Shown piece by piece: positions 35,760 to 50,746 of a stretch of 64,000 nt of DNA. The position numbers and the translations under genes are program-made. Each line of letters begins with the position of its first letter. The first letter of the stretch is position 1. The DNA is from Lanius collurio (Eukaryota > Chordata > Aves > Passeriformes > Laniidae): positions 4,132,711 through 4,196,710 of the forward strand of contig JACBWW010000021.1 of NCBI GenBank assembly GCA_020086605.1, given 5' to 3'. The notes below the pieces were generated by a model. That model searched no databases, was not told where the DNA came from, and was given only the letters and a program-made list of their open reading frames with translations.

Positions 35760-38700
35760 CAGGGGCTGCCGAGGATGCCTGGAGGCTGCAAAAACCTCTG
35801 TGATGCTGTCTTAAACTTGTCGGTTTTTATTTTTATTAAAGTAAATGTGAAAAACTTTATTATTACAGGTTGTTTTTTTTCCTTAACTGACATTTCTGTT
35901 TACTGAGAACAAACTATGGAATGCTGAAGGGATGGATTCAGGAGGTGTTTTAGCCACTACTAAGGTGACTGCCAGTGAGCTTTTTCCACATACTTGACTT
36001 TCTACAGAAGAGGTTCTTGGAAAGAATCAGAACAAAAAGATTGAAAGCTTAAATAAGAAAGAAATACAATATCTTTCTTTGCTTCAGTTTTAGAGTGGAG
36101 GTGTTTTTCAGAGTCTGCAACAGAATGGTTTCTTTTGATTACTTTAGAGCTGCTACTAGTTCAACTCTTCTGATTGGGCCACATTTGCCTCAGGTCTTCC
36201 TGGCTCTCCATTTACTCAGCAGAGGAGTTCTCTTAGAAGACGCTTGAGGGAATGGTTACTGTTCATAGGTTCAGAAGGAACTGCTGTGTTGACTTTTTGC
36301 AATCTGCTGTGTAGATTCCCTATGCAATGAATAAATACACTTTTTGCAAGATGGTAGCAATTTTAAACAAAATGTTACAGTTTTTAGGAAAAAAAAAGTT
36401 TGTTATCTTTCAAGTAAGGTTAGTGAAAGAAATAAATTCCTAGCAAGGGGCATTTAATGCTTGGCTGATGTTTCCTGTATATGTTGGCAAAAGATGCAGA
36501 AGTGGCTCAGATGTGACTCATGAACTCAGATAGTGAAAGGTCAAGTTCAGTTTAAATAGTTGGTTTGCCAGGGGAAATCACTGATGAACACAGCCTTGTC
36601 TTGTGCATGTCCCCATTCCTCTTACTTGTGCCCATCTGGACAATGCCAGGTTTGTTTGTGTTCTGTGTTCCTCAGTGCGAGCAAAGCCATAGCTTTGAAT
36701 TTCCTTTGTGCATGATAGATCTGGGTGAAGTTGATTGTACTATAAAGCTTTCCTGGATCTCATACCAATTCAGAAAAGGCCAGAAATTAGTTTTAATTGC
36801 AGTTCTGATTTGTGGCTCAGAAAACTGATAATTGAGTAGTGTCTAACAAATGTATGGTCTCTATCACCCTCTGTTGGACATTCTTTTGCATTACCAGAAC
36901 AGTAATATCCTGGTGTTACAAACCGTTATTTATTTTGTTCCCAGGACCATTGTTTTTGTTATTTTCAGCTTACCTTATTCTTAGGGAAAAAAAAAAAAGA
37001 TGGAAATTGCTGCTATAATAAAAATTACTCAGAAGCATAGTAGGAGATGAAATAGTCCTTAAAAAAACCTTAAAAAGTGAGAAAACCCAACAAATTAGGG
37101 TATTTCATCATAAGAACACATTGTCTGTGGCATTGTAATAAATGGCACATATAATACTGCAAGTGCTACAAAAAGAGCTCACTTGTCATTGATATGATTG
37201 TGTATTTCCTGGTCTAGACTAGACTCTGAATCCTAATGAAATTAAAAATTCGTAAATGAATTAAATACTTTAAAAATAAAAGTAGGCAAAGTAGGAAGAA
37301 TGGGGTGATATTCTACCTATGAAGAAGAAAGAAGTGGAACAATGATCTCGATAATTAGTTGCATTATTACTGTGTAAGGTTGGTTTTCTGTACACTTGAA
37401 CAATATTATTTCTGATGGATTTTGTTAAGTGAACAAACGTTATCACTGACAGTCTTATTGAATTCCACTTTTGTTTTTTAATACTTTTTATTTAGTGCCA
37501 CAGCTAGTTATTGCTAATACATGTTTCAGTATGAGTGAGTATGTGTTGGTTTTTTTAATACATTTGCTACTTCTAACCCTACATTTTGACAGTGCTATTA
37601 AATTAAAGTGACTACGAATGGGACTTCCTTCAACTTCCTATTTAAACAGACACTTCTGACTTCTTCCTTCAAGATATTTTTTCTTCTTCTGTTTAAAATG
37701 AATGTATCCTCATGTTTCTTCTGGAGATAGTGGGTTGGTCCTACTCAGTAACTTTTAAGCTTAGAAGAAAAACACAGGGAGAATACTGAGGAGACTTTAA
37801 TAAGCAAGCTGTGAGAAAAGAATGTTCTTAATAATTTTGACCTTGCCCATAGATTAGAAAATGTGCCTCTAGGGCAGCATGTTGCATGTGTTTTTGCATG
37901 TGTCTAGGATACTCCCACTAGCAGAAGTTTTCCCAGTACCTGGGCAGGTGTGAGTACTGCCTTAATGGAGTTTGGGAGACAGAAAAGTTCTTTGGGAGCT
38001 GTGAAACAAATTGGCTTTGCAGAGACGTTGGTTACCACGTGGGGGCGCGCTTTACAAAAGGATCATGTAGCGTTTTGCCCAAAATTCTGTTTGGTTGGGA
38101 ACTGTAGATACCTCTTAAAGGTATCTGAAACAACTATTTTCTGTCTCCTGATTTTTATATTACATTTTTCTCTTGGATTGTGATTCGTTTTCATCTTCCA
38201 GTTAACTTCTGAAGTTAATTGAAAACTATCTAAGCAGTTTTAAAATGCACACTGTGGGGTAACTTCAGTAGCAAAAGAATTGGCAGTAGATATTTTACTT
38301 GCTTAAAAAAAATAGGGCATCGGATACTGAAAACTTGCAAACTTTCTGGAGAGGTAAGTTGTGTCAGCTATAGGAAGCATAGACAACCATGCTAAATCTC
38401 CATGGGAAAAACATGGTGAGGTGACGAGCTCCTATTGGGAACTGTGCTGATGTTCCCTAGTGTTCAGGTAAGAGAACTGTAGGTGACATTATTGTTTTAA
38501 GTTAGAGAACTTTTAATGGCTGTAGGATCAGAGGTGACAGATGGGGATGATGAGAAATGTGTACTTTCAATAAGTTAGGGTTATTCTTATGACTGATACA
38601 TGTTGGAATATGGAGTAGACCTGTGGTTTTCTTGTAAGATTATAGAAGCTGTTTTCTGTAGGAATCTCAGTTTACTTGTCCAATGTTGATTGTTTGCATT

Positions 38701-41700
38701 GAAAAAAAGGTCTGGGGTGGCTTCAGAGTTTTTCTGTGTGTGCTTATAGTTGGAGCCAGACTTCCCTCCTTTCTCTGTCCTCTTGTATTTACTTTGTAGG
38801 TTCTTCTGTGTGAGCACTCTGTACTGTGGTGGCTTCTGTGAAGCTTTCCTCCTTTTTCCTTTGGCATTTCTGTGTCCTTTTTAAATCACTAATAATATAA
38901 GGAAGAATCTGATCTCTGGATTAACAAAGCAGAAGCAGTGGCACATAGATACCTATATCTGTCCTTCACCTGATTTACAGAAAATGTTTGTGGTTGCTTG
39001 TTCATCTTGCTTGGTTGTATTGGAGGGGGGTGTATTCTTCACTGAACAGGAACTTTGTAATGCTTTCTGTCATGAGATTGAAAGAATTTGAAAGCAGCCT
39101 GAGAAACTGTACCCAATGAAACGTGGTCTGTGCACCTGGGGCGTGCTCTGGCTCTCAGTTCTTTGGTGTTAGCATTGCTGTTTGGTACTGGGGAGCACAA
39201 GGGTGAGTGACGAGTGGTGCCAGGTATTTGTATTTGAGAAGGACCAGAGTGAGAAACTGTTTCTAGTTACTTGATCTTACCCTAAAAGTTGGCCTTGAAA
39301 CAGGGAATAGCTTACACTGTTTATACCATGGGATGTTGAGAAGGTGCATTCTGCTGGGAATTGTCACCAAGGCTTTCCCCAGGATATGATTGCACAGAGG
39401 ATATGCTCTGTGAAAGTGGAAAGTCAGATCATGGAGCCCATGGCATTCAGGTGCTGAAGTGCATTGTAGAATCAAATGAAAATTAAATCCCGTTTGTTCG
39501 TATTCAGGGCTTGCTTTTGTCTTACTGTTTTGTTTGGTTTTTATCAATAGTTGCTGAGGACACAGTGGTTTGCAGCTCAAGACCGTTTTTACAGATTAGA
39601 TGGGATGCATTCAAAGAATCTCATATTGCATATGTAGCCTCTGTTGAAGGCTTTTTCGTTCAAAGAAAAATGGTTGCTCTCTAAAATATACCACAGATGT
39701 GAAAAACTATGGTTACAATAGAATGTGCTCTCCTTCTTTCTGCTTTTTTATAGATACCATTGTAATTTCTTGGCTCTTAGAAATAGGACTCTTCATTGTT
39801 TCTCTTCATAATGACTTGCTAATGCCAAGCTCTGCATTGGGAAACACCTGCCAGGCATTAATAAGGTGTTAATGGAAGAAACAGGCTCCTGGGAGCTAAT
39901 AACTGCTTGTTGCCACTTCTTCCCTTTGAATAGTTTTTGTTACATGTTTTACAGAGTGAATCTCTGTGAGATTTCTTGACTTCACTCTCTATAAAGTCTT
40001 TTATCCTTCTTCCATTTATAAAGCAACACTAAAATTTTTTTGGTGGTTGATCTTTGACCATGGCCTAACTTGTTTCTGATACCTGGTGCACAGGAGAGGC
40101 AACCACTGCACGTAAAAACAGTGAAAGGATAACTTTGCTACCTTTGAACAGAGCTGAAACTGATGTGAAATCTGGTGATAGGTGGTTGTGGGTAGCAAAC
40201 ATTCAAGTTCAAACAAAATTATTAAGCACTGGATCTGTATATTTGTTCTTTTCCCTTTGTCTATCAGCCTCTTGTTCTGAAAAAGACCTCATAATCCAAA
40301 GGATGGAGCTCCTCACTCTTCCATGGAGCTGCTGTCTGTATCTATAGTTCTGCATTTATTGTTTTGCTATAAATGACCCAGTAAAACTGATGTTGTCAGG
40401 ATCAGATGTTGCTTACAATGGCATTTAACATTTGAAAAAACACCAAACAAAACCTCAAACCAACCTAAAATGGTATTTTGAAATATCTTCATTCTAAAAT
40501 TTTACTTTTTTATATTAAAAAAAAAATACTTTATTTATTTTAAATGTGCTACATAGCGTGTTGCTTGGAAAATGTTTGTTTTGCTTCAGTTTGAAGTAAA
40601 AGTTGGTGCTGAATTATGGCATAGAATGTCTAATCCATATTCTGATTATCTCTCTGCTCTGCTCTCTGTCTCTGTTCTCCTGTCAGATGTGGTCAGTAAT
40701 GTCTAACCTGCCTGTAGGAAGCAGCTTGAGATATATGAGCAAAGTAAGGGAGTTTTGTGTACCTGTATTTTGTTCTTATTTCTGCAATTTTTAAAACAAT
40801 TATTTTTCAGGTTTGAATGTCTTTGTAAAAAGGTAGAATTTAATTCTTATCTGCAGTATGCCTTTGTTGTCATAGATTGGCTGACGGTGTTAGAAAATAC
40901 ATACCAGCTTTGGGCTTAATTGTATCACTACAAAAGTTGTTCTGAATGCAAATGCTGTTATCTCTAGTGATTAAGTGACACAGTTAGGGAGTCTAATTAT
41001 ACTTGAGGTACACTTCTCTTTGAACTAGTTTGAAAATGATATATTTAAAACAAACCCAAAGTAAACCTAAAAAAATCTGAAATTTTCAAGAATGCTGGGG
41101 ATAGCAATGGAGTAGAAAATAAAACAGTGTATGTTGTTGGGCTTTGGTTTTTTCCCTGATTAAACAGTTTGATGTATGTCAGGTTGAAAGTGAAGCCAGG
41201 CTTGTTTATGAATAGTTAATTACTCCCTAGGTTGGAATAATCAAATGATCACTCCAGCTTAGTTTTAAAGTAACAAGATACAGTCCTGTGGTGCACTGGT
41301 ATAAAAGGGTGCTGGGAGTGTTTATGAAGAAACATTCAGTAACACACCAGTCCCTTCACATGAACATAAACAAACATTAACAAACCTGAACTCATGATCA
41401 CGGCTTTTCCTTCTGAAATACCGGATTTCCATGACAGGGAAATTAAGTGTAGACAAGGAAAACCGAATTTAGATAAAACCAGAAAATAAATGTAATCTCA
41501 GCTATTCCTCTTTCTCAGTCCCTTGACAAAGTATTCAAGAGTGCACTCTAACAAAACACATTATGGTAGCCCATGGCAAGATTAGTTTGCAGCACTGTCC
41601 AGCATTCACAAAAGAGGAAACCAGTGGAGAGCTGTGTACTCTGTATCATGGTTGAGGTGAAGGGTCTGATATCATGTCTCCTATGCAGAAATTACTAAGT

Positions 41701-44700
41701 TACAGTTAATACCTTTTAAGTAACCAATAGAACCAAACCTGTTTTGTGTTATATTACAGCAGTTCAAAGAAAAAAAAATCACCAAGAAATCTCGAGCAGA
41801 TGAAATACATTTGATTTCAATGCATGTATGGGAAAGCAGTTGTAAAAGAGAGTCATGTAGCTAGTGCAAGACCCCTCTTCTGAGGTTAAATAGCAAAAGG
41901 AAACAAAGTAGTTTAGATTTTATTGTAAAGAAACAAAGAGGGGTGCAGCAGAAGTAATGTTCTGAAACTCACATTTAAGGGATCTGTTAAACACCTGGAC
42001 AAGCAAGCAGCGGGGAGAAAGCTATTAAGAGTGGGACTGGCTGCATAAGTATTCATTCTTGTTCTCCTGTTAGGATAGGGGTGAAAACTGCAATTATTGC
42101 TGAAGTATAAATGATCCCTTTTGCTGTTAATTGGCTGAATTCTGTTGTTTGTGCTAGAAATGTTCAAGCCATTTGACTTTCAGCATCTCATTGTGGTGAT
42201 TAGCTTGGGACTCCCAAAATACCTTATAGAGTCCTCTTTGTGGAATGCTTAAAAAGATCCTGGCACCTTGGTTAGATGCCTGAAAGTAGAGATTGCCAGC
42301 AGATCCCCTCAGACAGGTATTAACAAAAGAGCATCTGATTTTTGGTTGTCTGTGTGTTCTCTGGCAGTAGAGGCTCTGAGTGGGCAGCATCAGTTTTGTA
42401 CCATTGTCCCAGGAAAATTCTGGAAAGGGGAACTTGCGTAGTGCAGGGGGGTGTTATGTCATGCACAAAAATGAAAATGAAGAAACTGCTCTTGAGTTTA
42501 TTGTTGTCTGGTAATGTTTATACTAGAAGAGTGTTATTGTAAATAGTCACAAATTATTGTATCATGATAATCATAAGAAAAGCAAGGTGAAAAAAAAAGA
42601 ATTGCATGGTTTTAGAGCAAACTTGTATGGTATCACATATTTCATGAGAATTCTCATTTGGTTGTGTGCTTTCTCTCTGATTGCTTGCATGGTGTCTGTT
42701 ACTAGAATTTAACCTGCAGGAGGATTGGAATGTGCAGTAAAACTTAAAGTTATTATACATTTAAAAAAAAGACATATGTATGCTAGAGACAGCTTATTAG
42801 CAGATTAATGTGTTCTCATGGCAGGTGGGGTCATGAAGTAGAAGGGAGGCTGTTTATGAACATTTGTGGGGAAAAACAAAGGCTTGCATGTGTGAGGATT
42901 TATGAGGTGAGTGCTAAAACAATAATTGAAACAATAAATGGAATTAGTATTTCATTTTAATTTGATTTGTTTTGTTGCTTTCTCTGTCGTTTTCAATCCT
43001 TGCTGCCTCCTGTGAGGTCCGTGGTCTGGAGATTAGGTTTTTTTCTTTGTTTGCAGTTGTGCTCCCTTGTGCTAGCAAAGTGTTAGCAATTATGCTGTGT
43101 TGACTGGTGGTATTTCAGGCCTCATTTAAAGTCAGAGATCTTAGAAATACAGTATGGAAGTGTATTTATTGCTAGAGGTTTGTTCATCTCTTTTTTTTTG
43201 GCAATGCTCTTATACCACATGGTGACAGGTGAGTATTGGTAGTATTTTAATTATTTTTACTACTGATAAATCACTGAATAGATGAAAATTTTATTGCTAT
43301 TCAGTCATTTCAGGAACTTCAGAATTTAGGCACTAGGATTTTTTCTTTGTTAATTATAATAAACTATCAGAAGCTCGTAATCCAGAGGTCTTAGTGAAAA
43401 TAGAGGAATTTTTAGAAAGCAATGAAAGTGCAGCAAAATACTGTCTGACCTAAGCTGATTTTTACTAAGGAGCCAAAGAGTAAGTTAATGCTTAATTTTG
43501 TTTTGATGACTTTTAGGAGCAAATTGAAAATGCTAATAAACTGTAACAGAATATTCCAAAATACCTATTATTTAGTCAGGAAACTGGAACAGCAATCTTG
43601 GAAATCTACAGGAAATTAAGTATTTAGGCTTTGTTTTCATTTAACTACATTATAATATTACTTTAGAGCCTGGAGGGGGTCCAGTGTGTTTTTAGGCACT
43701 TCTATTCAAACAAAGATTACAATTTTGATGGACCAAGATAGGCAAATTTGTCACATGAATAAATAAATCTTTGGGAAGAAGGTACAAATAGACTCTAGTT
43801 CTGTGTATGCATTATTTTTTCTTTTTATGCAGCACTTGCACACACAGATATAGATGCACCAGAGCAAATAGCTGAGGAGCTGTTATTTTTTAAAATATGT
43901 TTGAAGTATTGACTTACTGTGTTAAACCAAAGCCATGATAAAACTGCAGTTCTTGAGTTAGGAAGGTGCCATCGTGTCACTGATGGAGAGACTGAGTCCC
44001 TGGGCTGAGTACAGTGGCTGCTTGGCTGCTCCTGAGAGCTGCTGTGGATGCAGATCCCTGTTCCAGCCAAAGCAGCTGGGCTGTTCCCCAGTGGATTTCC
44101 TGTGGGACCTGGGATGTTTCATTTCACCTCTGGCTGTTGTTAGTCTAGCACTGGGCAAGGGCACTGAGTGGCTGCTGGGAGTGGCAGGCGGGACCCAGAA
44201 GCTCTTTTTTGGACTCTGTAGCCCTGTTAAGAACCAAATTTTTTGACCAAAGTGAAGCCCAGTAATTTTGTGACCTCCTTCCCTTAGATGGCTTGCTGAG
44301 AACTGGTTCTCATCTCTTCCATATGATGCATTTTGTCCCAAATGTGCTTTTAATGCCCAGATTCTCCATCTCAAACGGGGAATGATGTGGCAAGTCCTTG
44401 TTTCATAGGATTAATGTGATTGTGTGTCCTAATGGTAGTGGAATGTACTTAAGACTGATTTAACAGCAGAGTGTTGTCCTTTGCTGTAACAAGCTGGGGG
44501 TTGTGTAATTTCTATATGTTTTGACCATATTCATCTGCAGGAAGTTGTGTCTTGCCTTTCAGCCAAACAAAGGTGTGGGAAAGTATTCTCAGGGAGAGGA
44601 AGAATCTGAGTCTTAACCCTTTGCTGAGACCAGAGTTTCAATTTTAATGCAGCAGCTCATGTTTACAAGACGTTTAAAAGATATTTACAAGATACAATTT

Positions 44701-47608
44701 AGTTTCACAGAAGTCTAATCAGAGTTCCCTTCAGTTTAAATTTCACATTGATTAAGCTTTCACATAAGGGTTTTGAGCTTTTCTCAAAAGTTCAGAATAA
44801 AAAAGTATCCTGGATGCCATCTGGTACCACCTCAGTCTGTGAAATTTAATAAGATTAGAGATGGTAAAATGGTGTACAGCTAGATCAAAATGAGCTTGTT
44901 CAAATTTGATTGAAATAGAATTTTTAACAGAACCTGAAATCATCCAGATTTTCATATGGCTTCACTCTGAAGCTGCCTCTACAGCTCTCTTTCTTTTTTT
45001 TCCCCCACAACTGCCAGGGTGTCAGACTTTTGAAGTCCTACAGACTGGAGTCATATGAATGTAGGATCATTTAGTTTTTCATTTAAAGTAATGTAAATTT
45101 CTAGCTTCCATGTTGAGAGAAATCACAAACTGACAAGATCATACACTTAATGGCTCAGGTTTCACAAAACCAGTGAGGTGTGCTCAAAACCTTCTTAAAA
45201 AGTCTGTTGATCTGCAAGCCTGTGCCCTATTTTGGCATCTCAGACATTTTATTACTGCAACAACAGCTTTTTCCCATTTGCAGAAATAATATCAAAACTC
45301 GAACAAAACAGAAATATGATGGTATTATATAAGCCTGACATATTTAATCCTTTTTATGGCCACAGGCTTCTCTCCAGTCACGAGAATATACCCAGTTCTT
45401 GCTGATGAGGAAGCAATCCAGTTTTCTGGGGTTCTGGCAATATGATGTCTTTGAACAAGAGCGTTTATACCTTGCTCAGTGGAGTCATCAAAATGCTTGT
45501 GAATAACTTCCTGTTCCCTCTTTGTAACACAGACACTTGATCTGTTCAAAGCCTCTTGTAAAAACCTTCTTGAGCACATGCATTAAACTTGATCAATTTT
45601 ACTTCTAAAGTCTGGTGCATTTAAATGTATCAATAATATTTGCCACGTGACGTTGCTGGCTTCTAGTTTGAAGCAGCTTAATGTGGCATCTAAGTGCATT
45701 TCATGAATTGAAAACTTGGCCAAGGTTAAAGTTGGGTCCACAGTCAAGTGATCCTAATAGTTCCCTGAGAGTGTTTTAGTATTGTTTGGCTTGTGTGTAG
45801 TTTTTACAAATCCTGTGAAGTAGAAATCATAAGCATACATATACATGTATCTCATAACAAGGAGAGCTAAATTTGAAACAAAAATTCTTCTATAAAATAC
45901 AAAATGTTTTTACAGACATTGCCTTTTCCTTTCCATATTAGAGCTGTGCCTATAATTGTAATAACTATTGTGTGCCAGGCTGTTGACCTTGCAGAAATCA
46001 GAAATGTCAGACTTGTTAGTTACTGATATTGGACTGTTGGTATGCTATTTATATGTAGTCTGGCTTATTCTTATCAAGGTCATGAACACACGAGGAATTC
46101 TGGTGACAGAGGCAGGAACATGCAGATCAGTTTGGTTCCTGTGTAAATATGAAAAATATCTGCAGAATTCTAGTGAGCAACTTAAGAAACTAGTTGTGAC
46201 TAAAAGCAGTCCTCTGGTCCCAGACTTTTCCATGTCAGTCACTTTCTTTCCCTTCCTGTCCATATTTATTCCCTCTATCCCAAGCTGTTTCCTGTAGAGG
46301 GCTGTGAGCCTTTACACACAAGTATAATGGATTTCTGTAGATGTTTCAAGCGTGCCTTGATGGTATCTCACAAAATGTAAAGTGGAAGAATTGCTTAGCA
46401 GCACATTTTCGAAGGAGACTAAGTTCCTGCTGTGGTGTTAAATACATCTTGTTGCAAAGCAGATGCTTCTTCTTCAACATGATCTTGACATAAGATTTCA
46501 ATAAATGAGTGTAGTCCTGCTTTCCTGAAAGGCTGTTTCCCACCATATCTGCATGACTAATTTGTGCCCTTTAGCATACACACAGTTTTACCCAGTGTAG
46601 TAGAGTGGAAAGTATGATGAAAAGAATTGGAATTCTTTAGTTGTAACTTACTTGGTGATTCTGTTGATGATATTCAGAGCAGAACGAAATCTAGACAGTT
46701 CTGCCATGTATTTGCAGTCACACAGGTAAGAAATAGCATTCTGTGAAGGAGATAATGGGGGACTTCCTTGGGTAGTATGAGAAGGAAATGTTTATTTCAC
46801 ACACCTATGCAGTATGTGCAGTACAGCAAATATCTTGAAGAAAACATGCCTTTAAATCAACTGCTATTTGCTAAGGCTTTAAAGTACTCAGGGGTTGGAT
46901 GTAAGACTACATTATTGCAGATTTCCCAGAAAACAGTAACCACCTGTGACTATGATGCTTGTTCCTGTCAAGTAGGAAATAATGCAGCCTGGAATTGCTG
47001 CAGCTAGAAACTCAAGATAATAGGTTTGCTTTCCATTTGCTGTGGGTGATGAGTTGTACAATTACCATAGTTCTGTCCCTCTGTATTAACATTACATTTC
47101 AGTAACTAGCTGTAGCTTGAGTATTGATTTTACTCTTGCTAAAAAATGAAATTTCCTAAAAGAAATCAACCTTTTGAAAAAATGTAATTTTTTAGAATAG
47201 CACTCTTAATTTTTCCGGGAGCTTTCATGATCTAAACCAACATGAATAAGAGGCAGTGACACTGTTCCCTTGAGGAACAAAGGTAGCTGAGAGGGGAAAA
47301 TTGAGTAAACATACTTATTAGAAGAGGATCCAGGTCTGCATCTCAACAAATTCTCTAGCAAGTTGGTCTATTTTTAGCTATTTCATTGCTGTTGAAATTT
47401 ACTTTAGGTTAAAATTAATTAGTTCCATTAACTTCCATGCCGGAGTTTGAGATTGTGACCTTATGAAGAACAACAGAAAAATAGCTTGGACCTCTGATTT
47501 CTCCAGCTGGTCCATTGGGATTCAGGAGACCTTTCCTGTTGTTCCTGAGGAAGTTGTCCTTCAGTAAGAATACTCCAGGCAAAACATTGATAGCACTGGA
47601 AAAGCATA

Positions 47609-47644
47609 TTGTTTTGTTTTGTTTTGTTTTTCTTTTTTTTTTCC
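47609..47644. repeat. (GTTTT)n / T-rich simple repeat
   Basis: Four GTTTT units followed by a T-rich tract. It accounts for the Lys-rich run in the longest minus-strand open stretch here (47461-47925), which is therefore not considered a gene. Confidence 0.9.
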
Positions 47645-50600
47645 TTTGGGATGCATTTAATGGCAAATTGTTTCCTTCTTGGCAGCTTCTTTGGAAGCAG
47701 GCAAATTTTTAGAGTGATGGATGTCTCTCTGCTGAAGAGAACATTATTTTGGGGGGGAACAGTGAGTTTCTTGGAGCTACCAGTAATTCTGTAAAAACTA
47801 ATAAATTTTATTAACATCTTTGAATTCAATGCAATAAACATGCATGAAATTTTTTTGGGAGTACTGCTAGCTAGTGTGTTACATGGCTTCAAAAAGGTGG
47901 TGATTCGATGTCGGTTTTTGGGCATGCCTCACCTCCCCCCTGCTTCTGGTGCCATTTGACTTTAATGATTCTGCATTGCTTAGATCTATTTCTGTATTTT
48001 AGAGACTACATTAAGCTGTTTTGATCAACACTTGAATCATCTTGAGGTAAAAGTTCTCCATTTTTGTCTTATTGCCTGTTTTTCTTCAGGTGATTCAAGC
48101 AAGATGTACCCTAAATGCATACAGGTAGGGCTTTATGTGAAGTAGTAATGTAATTTTGGGTTTCCATAATTTTCAGTACTTAAATGCAAAGATCACTATA
48201 TCTGAATTTACCTTAGCCATTGCAAAACATCTCTTTGGGTTTTGTGTTGGTAGACCAGATCTCATTTTATTATAGTTGTGTATGTGACCAAAGCTGAAGA
48301 AGAACTTGGCTAACCTTTCCCACTTTTTTAAAAATAGAAGTCCTCCTCACATTTATGCAGTTGTTTCATGATTTAAAATTCTAATAAACAGTGCATGTAA
48401 AGAAAAGTTTTACCTTATGTTGTAAAATTGTAGAAGGACTGAATACAAAACATCAATAGTTATGAGGGAATAGGCATTCACTAAAGCTTATTAAAATGAA
48501 ATGTGAACACAGGCACATTGGACCCTAAATTTTGGGTCCTAATATTAAAATATTCATCTCAGTGTTTGCTGAGAGGGAGGAAACAACTTTTAAAATAGAT
48601 TCAGGTGGCCTTGCACAACCATTGAGTATTGTAAGGAAGTGTGATCTCATTCTGAGTGGATGAAGTACATCTGAAACTGTATTAGTGTCTGAATACCCAG
48701 CATTTAAACCTTAAGTAGGTACAGTGGCCTGCATGGAAGCATCCTAAAATACCTGTAAGACTGGAAAATAGTTGTCAAAACTGTCTAAGTCTCCTATCAT
48801 GGCAAGGTTTCATTTTAAAGGGATTGTTGCAGTTTATGTTCACATTTCAAGAAATGGGGCATGACTGAAAAGTCTTTGACCTGTGGAAATCCTACCTGCA
48901 CGAGGATATTGTTTTACAGCCTATAGCATTTTATTAAAACAAATAAGTTTTATTACTGCAAGATTTGTTTGTTTAGAGTTGGCTGGATGTGGCAGATGCA
49001 GTTTATCTTACGTGCCTGAAGTTTGTTAAGTCCCTTTGCCAACACAAAGTCCCAGTGTGATGGACATGACTCCTGAACTCTGGAATGTTTGCAATGGACT
49101 CCTTGACTGCTTGAGGGTCATTCACCTCTGTTATGGGCACTAATGAATTTGTACAGCTACTAAGGCTAGGCTGGAGCTTGGAATTGATTTCATAGGTTTG
49201 TTTCCTCCCTCTGGTATATGTATAAAGCTTCAATTTCTATTTTCTAGGAGAGCAAGACTTTTTAAAAAAAAGTTACTGTTTTGCAAGTAGTACTTGTACG
49301 TTATGATATACATCATGGATACTTTACTGCTACTGTTTGTGCTGATGGAGACCAGATACTGGATATAACCAATTAAACCAGTCCAAAAGCAGATCATAAA
49401 AAGTTAGTGTTAACTAACTGCATCTTGCTGGACTAAAATAAAATGCTTGACTTCTTGTGTAGGGCTTTTTAAAATGTGTGCTTCCAGTTGTTGTTGCTTA
49501 ACCTTTAAATTTTACCAGATACTTAAAGCAGTGTATATTTCTGTACTTTTCAGGAGCCAGTACAGCAAACTATGATATATTTTCTGTGGATCTCATGTTT
49601 TAGGAGTTTAAAGTCTTGTGGTTTTGTAGTTATACTAGTGAAAACAGTACTTAAGAAAAGCTTCAGGCTTATTTTGCACTATGAGTCATTGTCAAAAAAT
49701 GGATTCATCTTATTTGTTTTCTCCTGCAAGGCAGTCTTGCTGAACAAAGTATAACTGTAACTTGATGCCTCAGAAAATGTGTTCTGTTTAGTTGTTCTTC
49801 TAATGTTAAACTTTCTGATAATCATTTTATAAATGCAAATAAAAGTTTTATCTATCGGGTGTTAGGTCATTTGAACTGTCATGTCTAAGTGCCATTCTGA
49901 GAGAGAAAAAATTATTCTTGGCTTATGAAATAGAAAGCTTTGGGTTTGTTTTTGTCAGAACCCTATTATATAATTACCCTGATTGTTAGGAACCATGAGG
50001 AGGACTCATCAGTCTTGGAAAAATTTTACTCCTCATGTATTTTTAAATCATCTTAATAATATGAATGAAAGCATTGCCACTTCATATACTAGAGACTTTG
50101 GCTGCCTTTGCCACTACTCTGTTTTGAACATCATTGAAGCAAAGGGGAAGAAGTCTTAAGTCCTCTGTTTCACCATCTGCACTGTGTTCCAGCCCTCAAG
50201 TTTTTCTGTGTCTATCTTGCTATAGAAGTTTAAGCTGCAGAACTGAATTCTTGATTACAGCAGTGCACCTAGTTGAAATGATATTCCAAATTTAGGCTTT
50301 GCATACATTGTTCTAAAACTATTTAATATAGTTCAAAAGTTCAACCCAGTAACAAGAGGAGGAGGTGTCAGTGCTTAGCAGCATTGGACAGTTGTATTCC
50401 ATTGTAACTGGGTGAGTGTGAGAAGCAGCATAAACACACCTGGATGAAATGCTTGCATGCTTTTCTTTTACTTATGATTTCCAACAACTTTATTGAATAA
50501 ATGTTCCCATAAGTGCTTAGTTTAGGTTTGAAAATATCTTGGTAGAATTCAATCACTGGATTTCCAGCTAATGATTGTTGGGCCTTTCTGTAAAGGTAGT

Positions 50601-50746
50601 TAAGCAAATTATTTGTTATGTTGTGCATATTTCCTAGAAAGCTTCTTTGCCTTCTTACAGCTTTGCTGAGCATTTGTTCTCCATTCTGCTTTTTTCCTTT
50701 TTTAAGGGCTTGGGACCAGGCCAAAGAGCACAATTATGCTTACATG

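Noticed and set aside
43958..44374. 138-codon open stretch on the minus strand
   Set aside because: No recognisable motif; a slightly GC-richer patch with open frames on both strands, typical of chance.
47461..47925. Longest open stretch in the window (154 codons, minus strand)
   Set aside because: Part of it is translation of a (GTTTT)n/T-rich simple repeat (Lys/Asn-rich run). There is no domain and no splice or promoter context.
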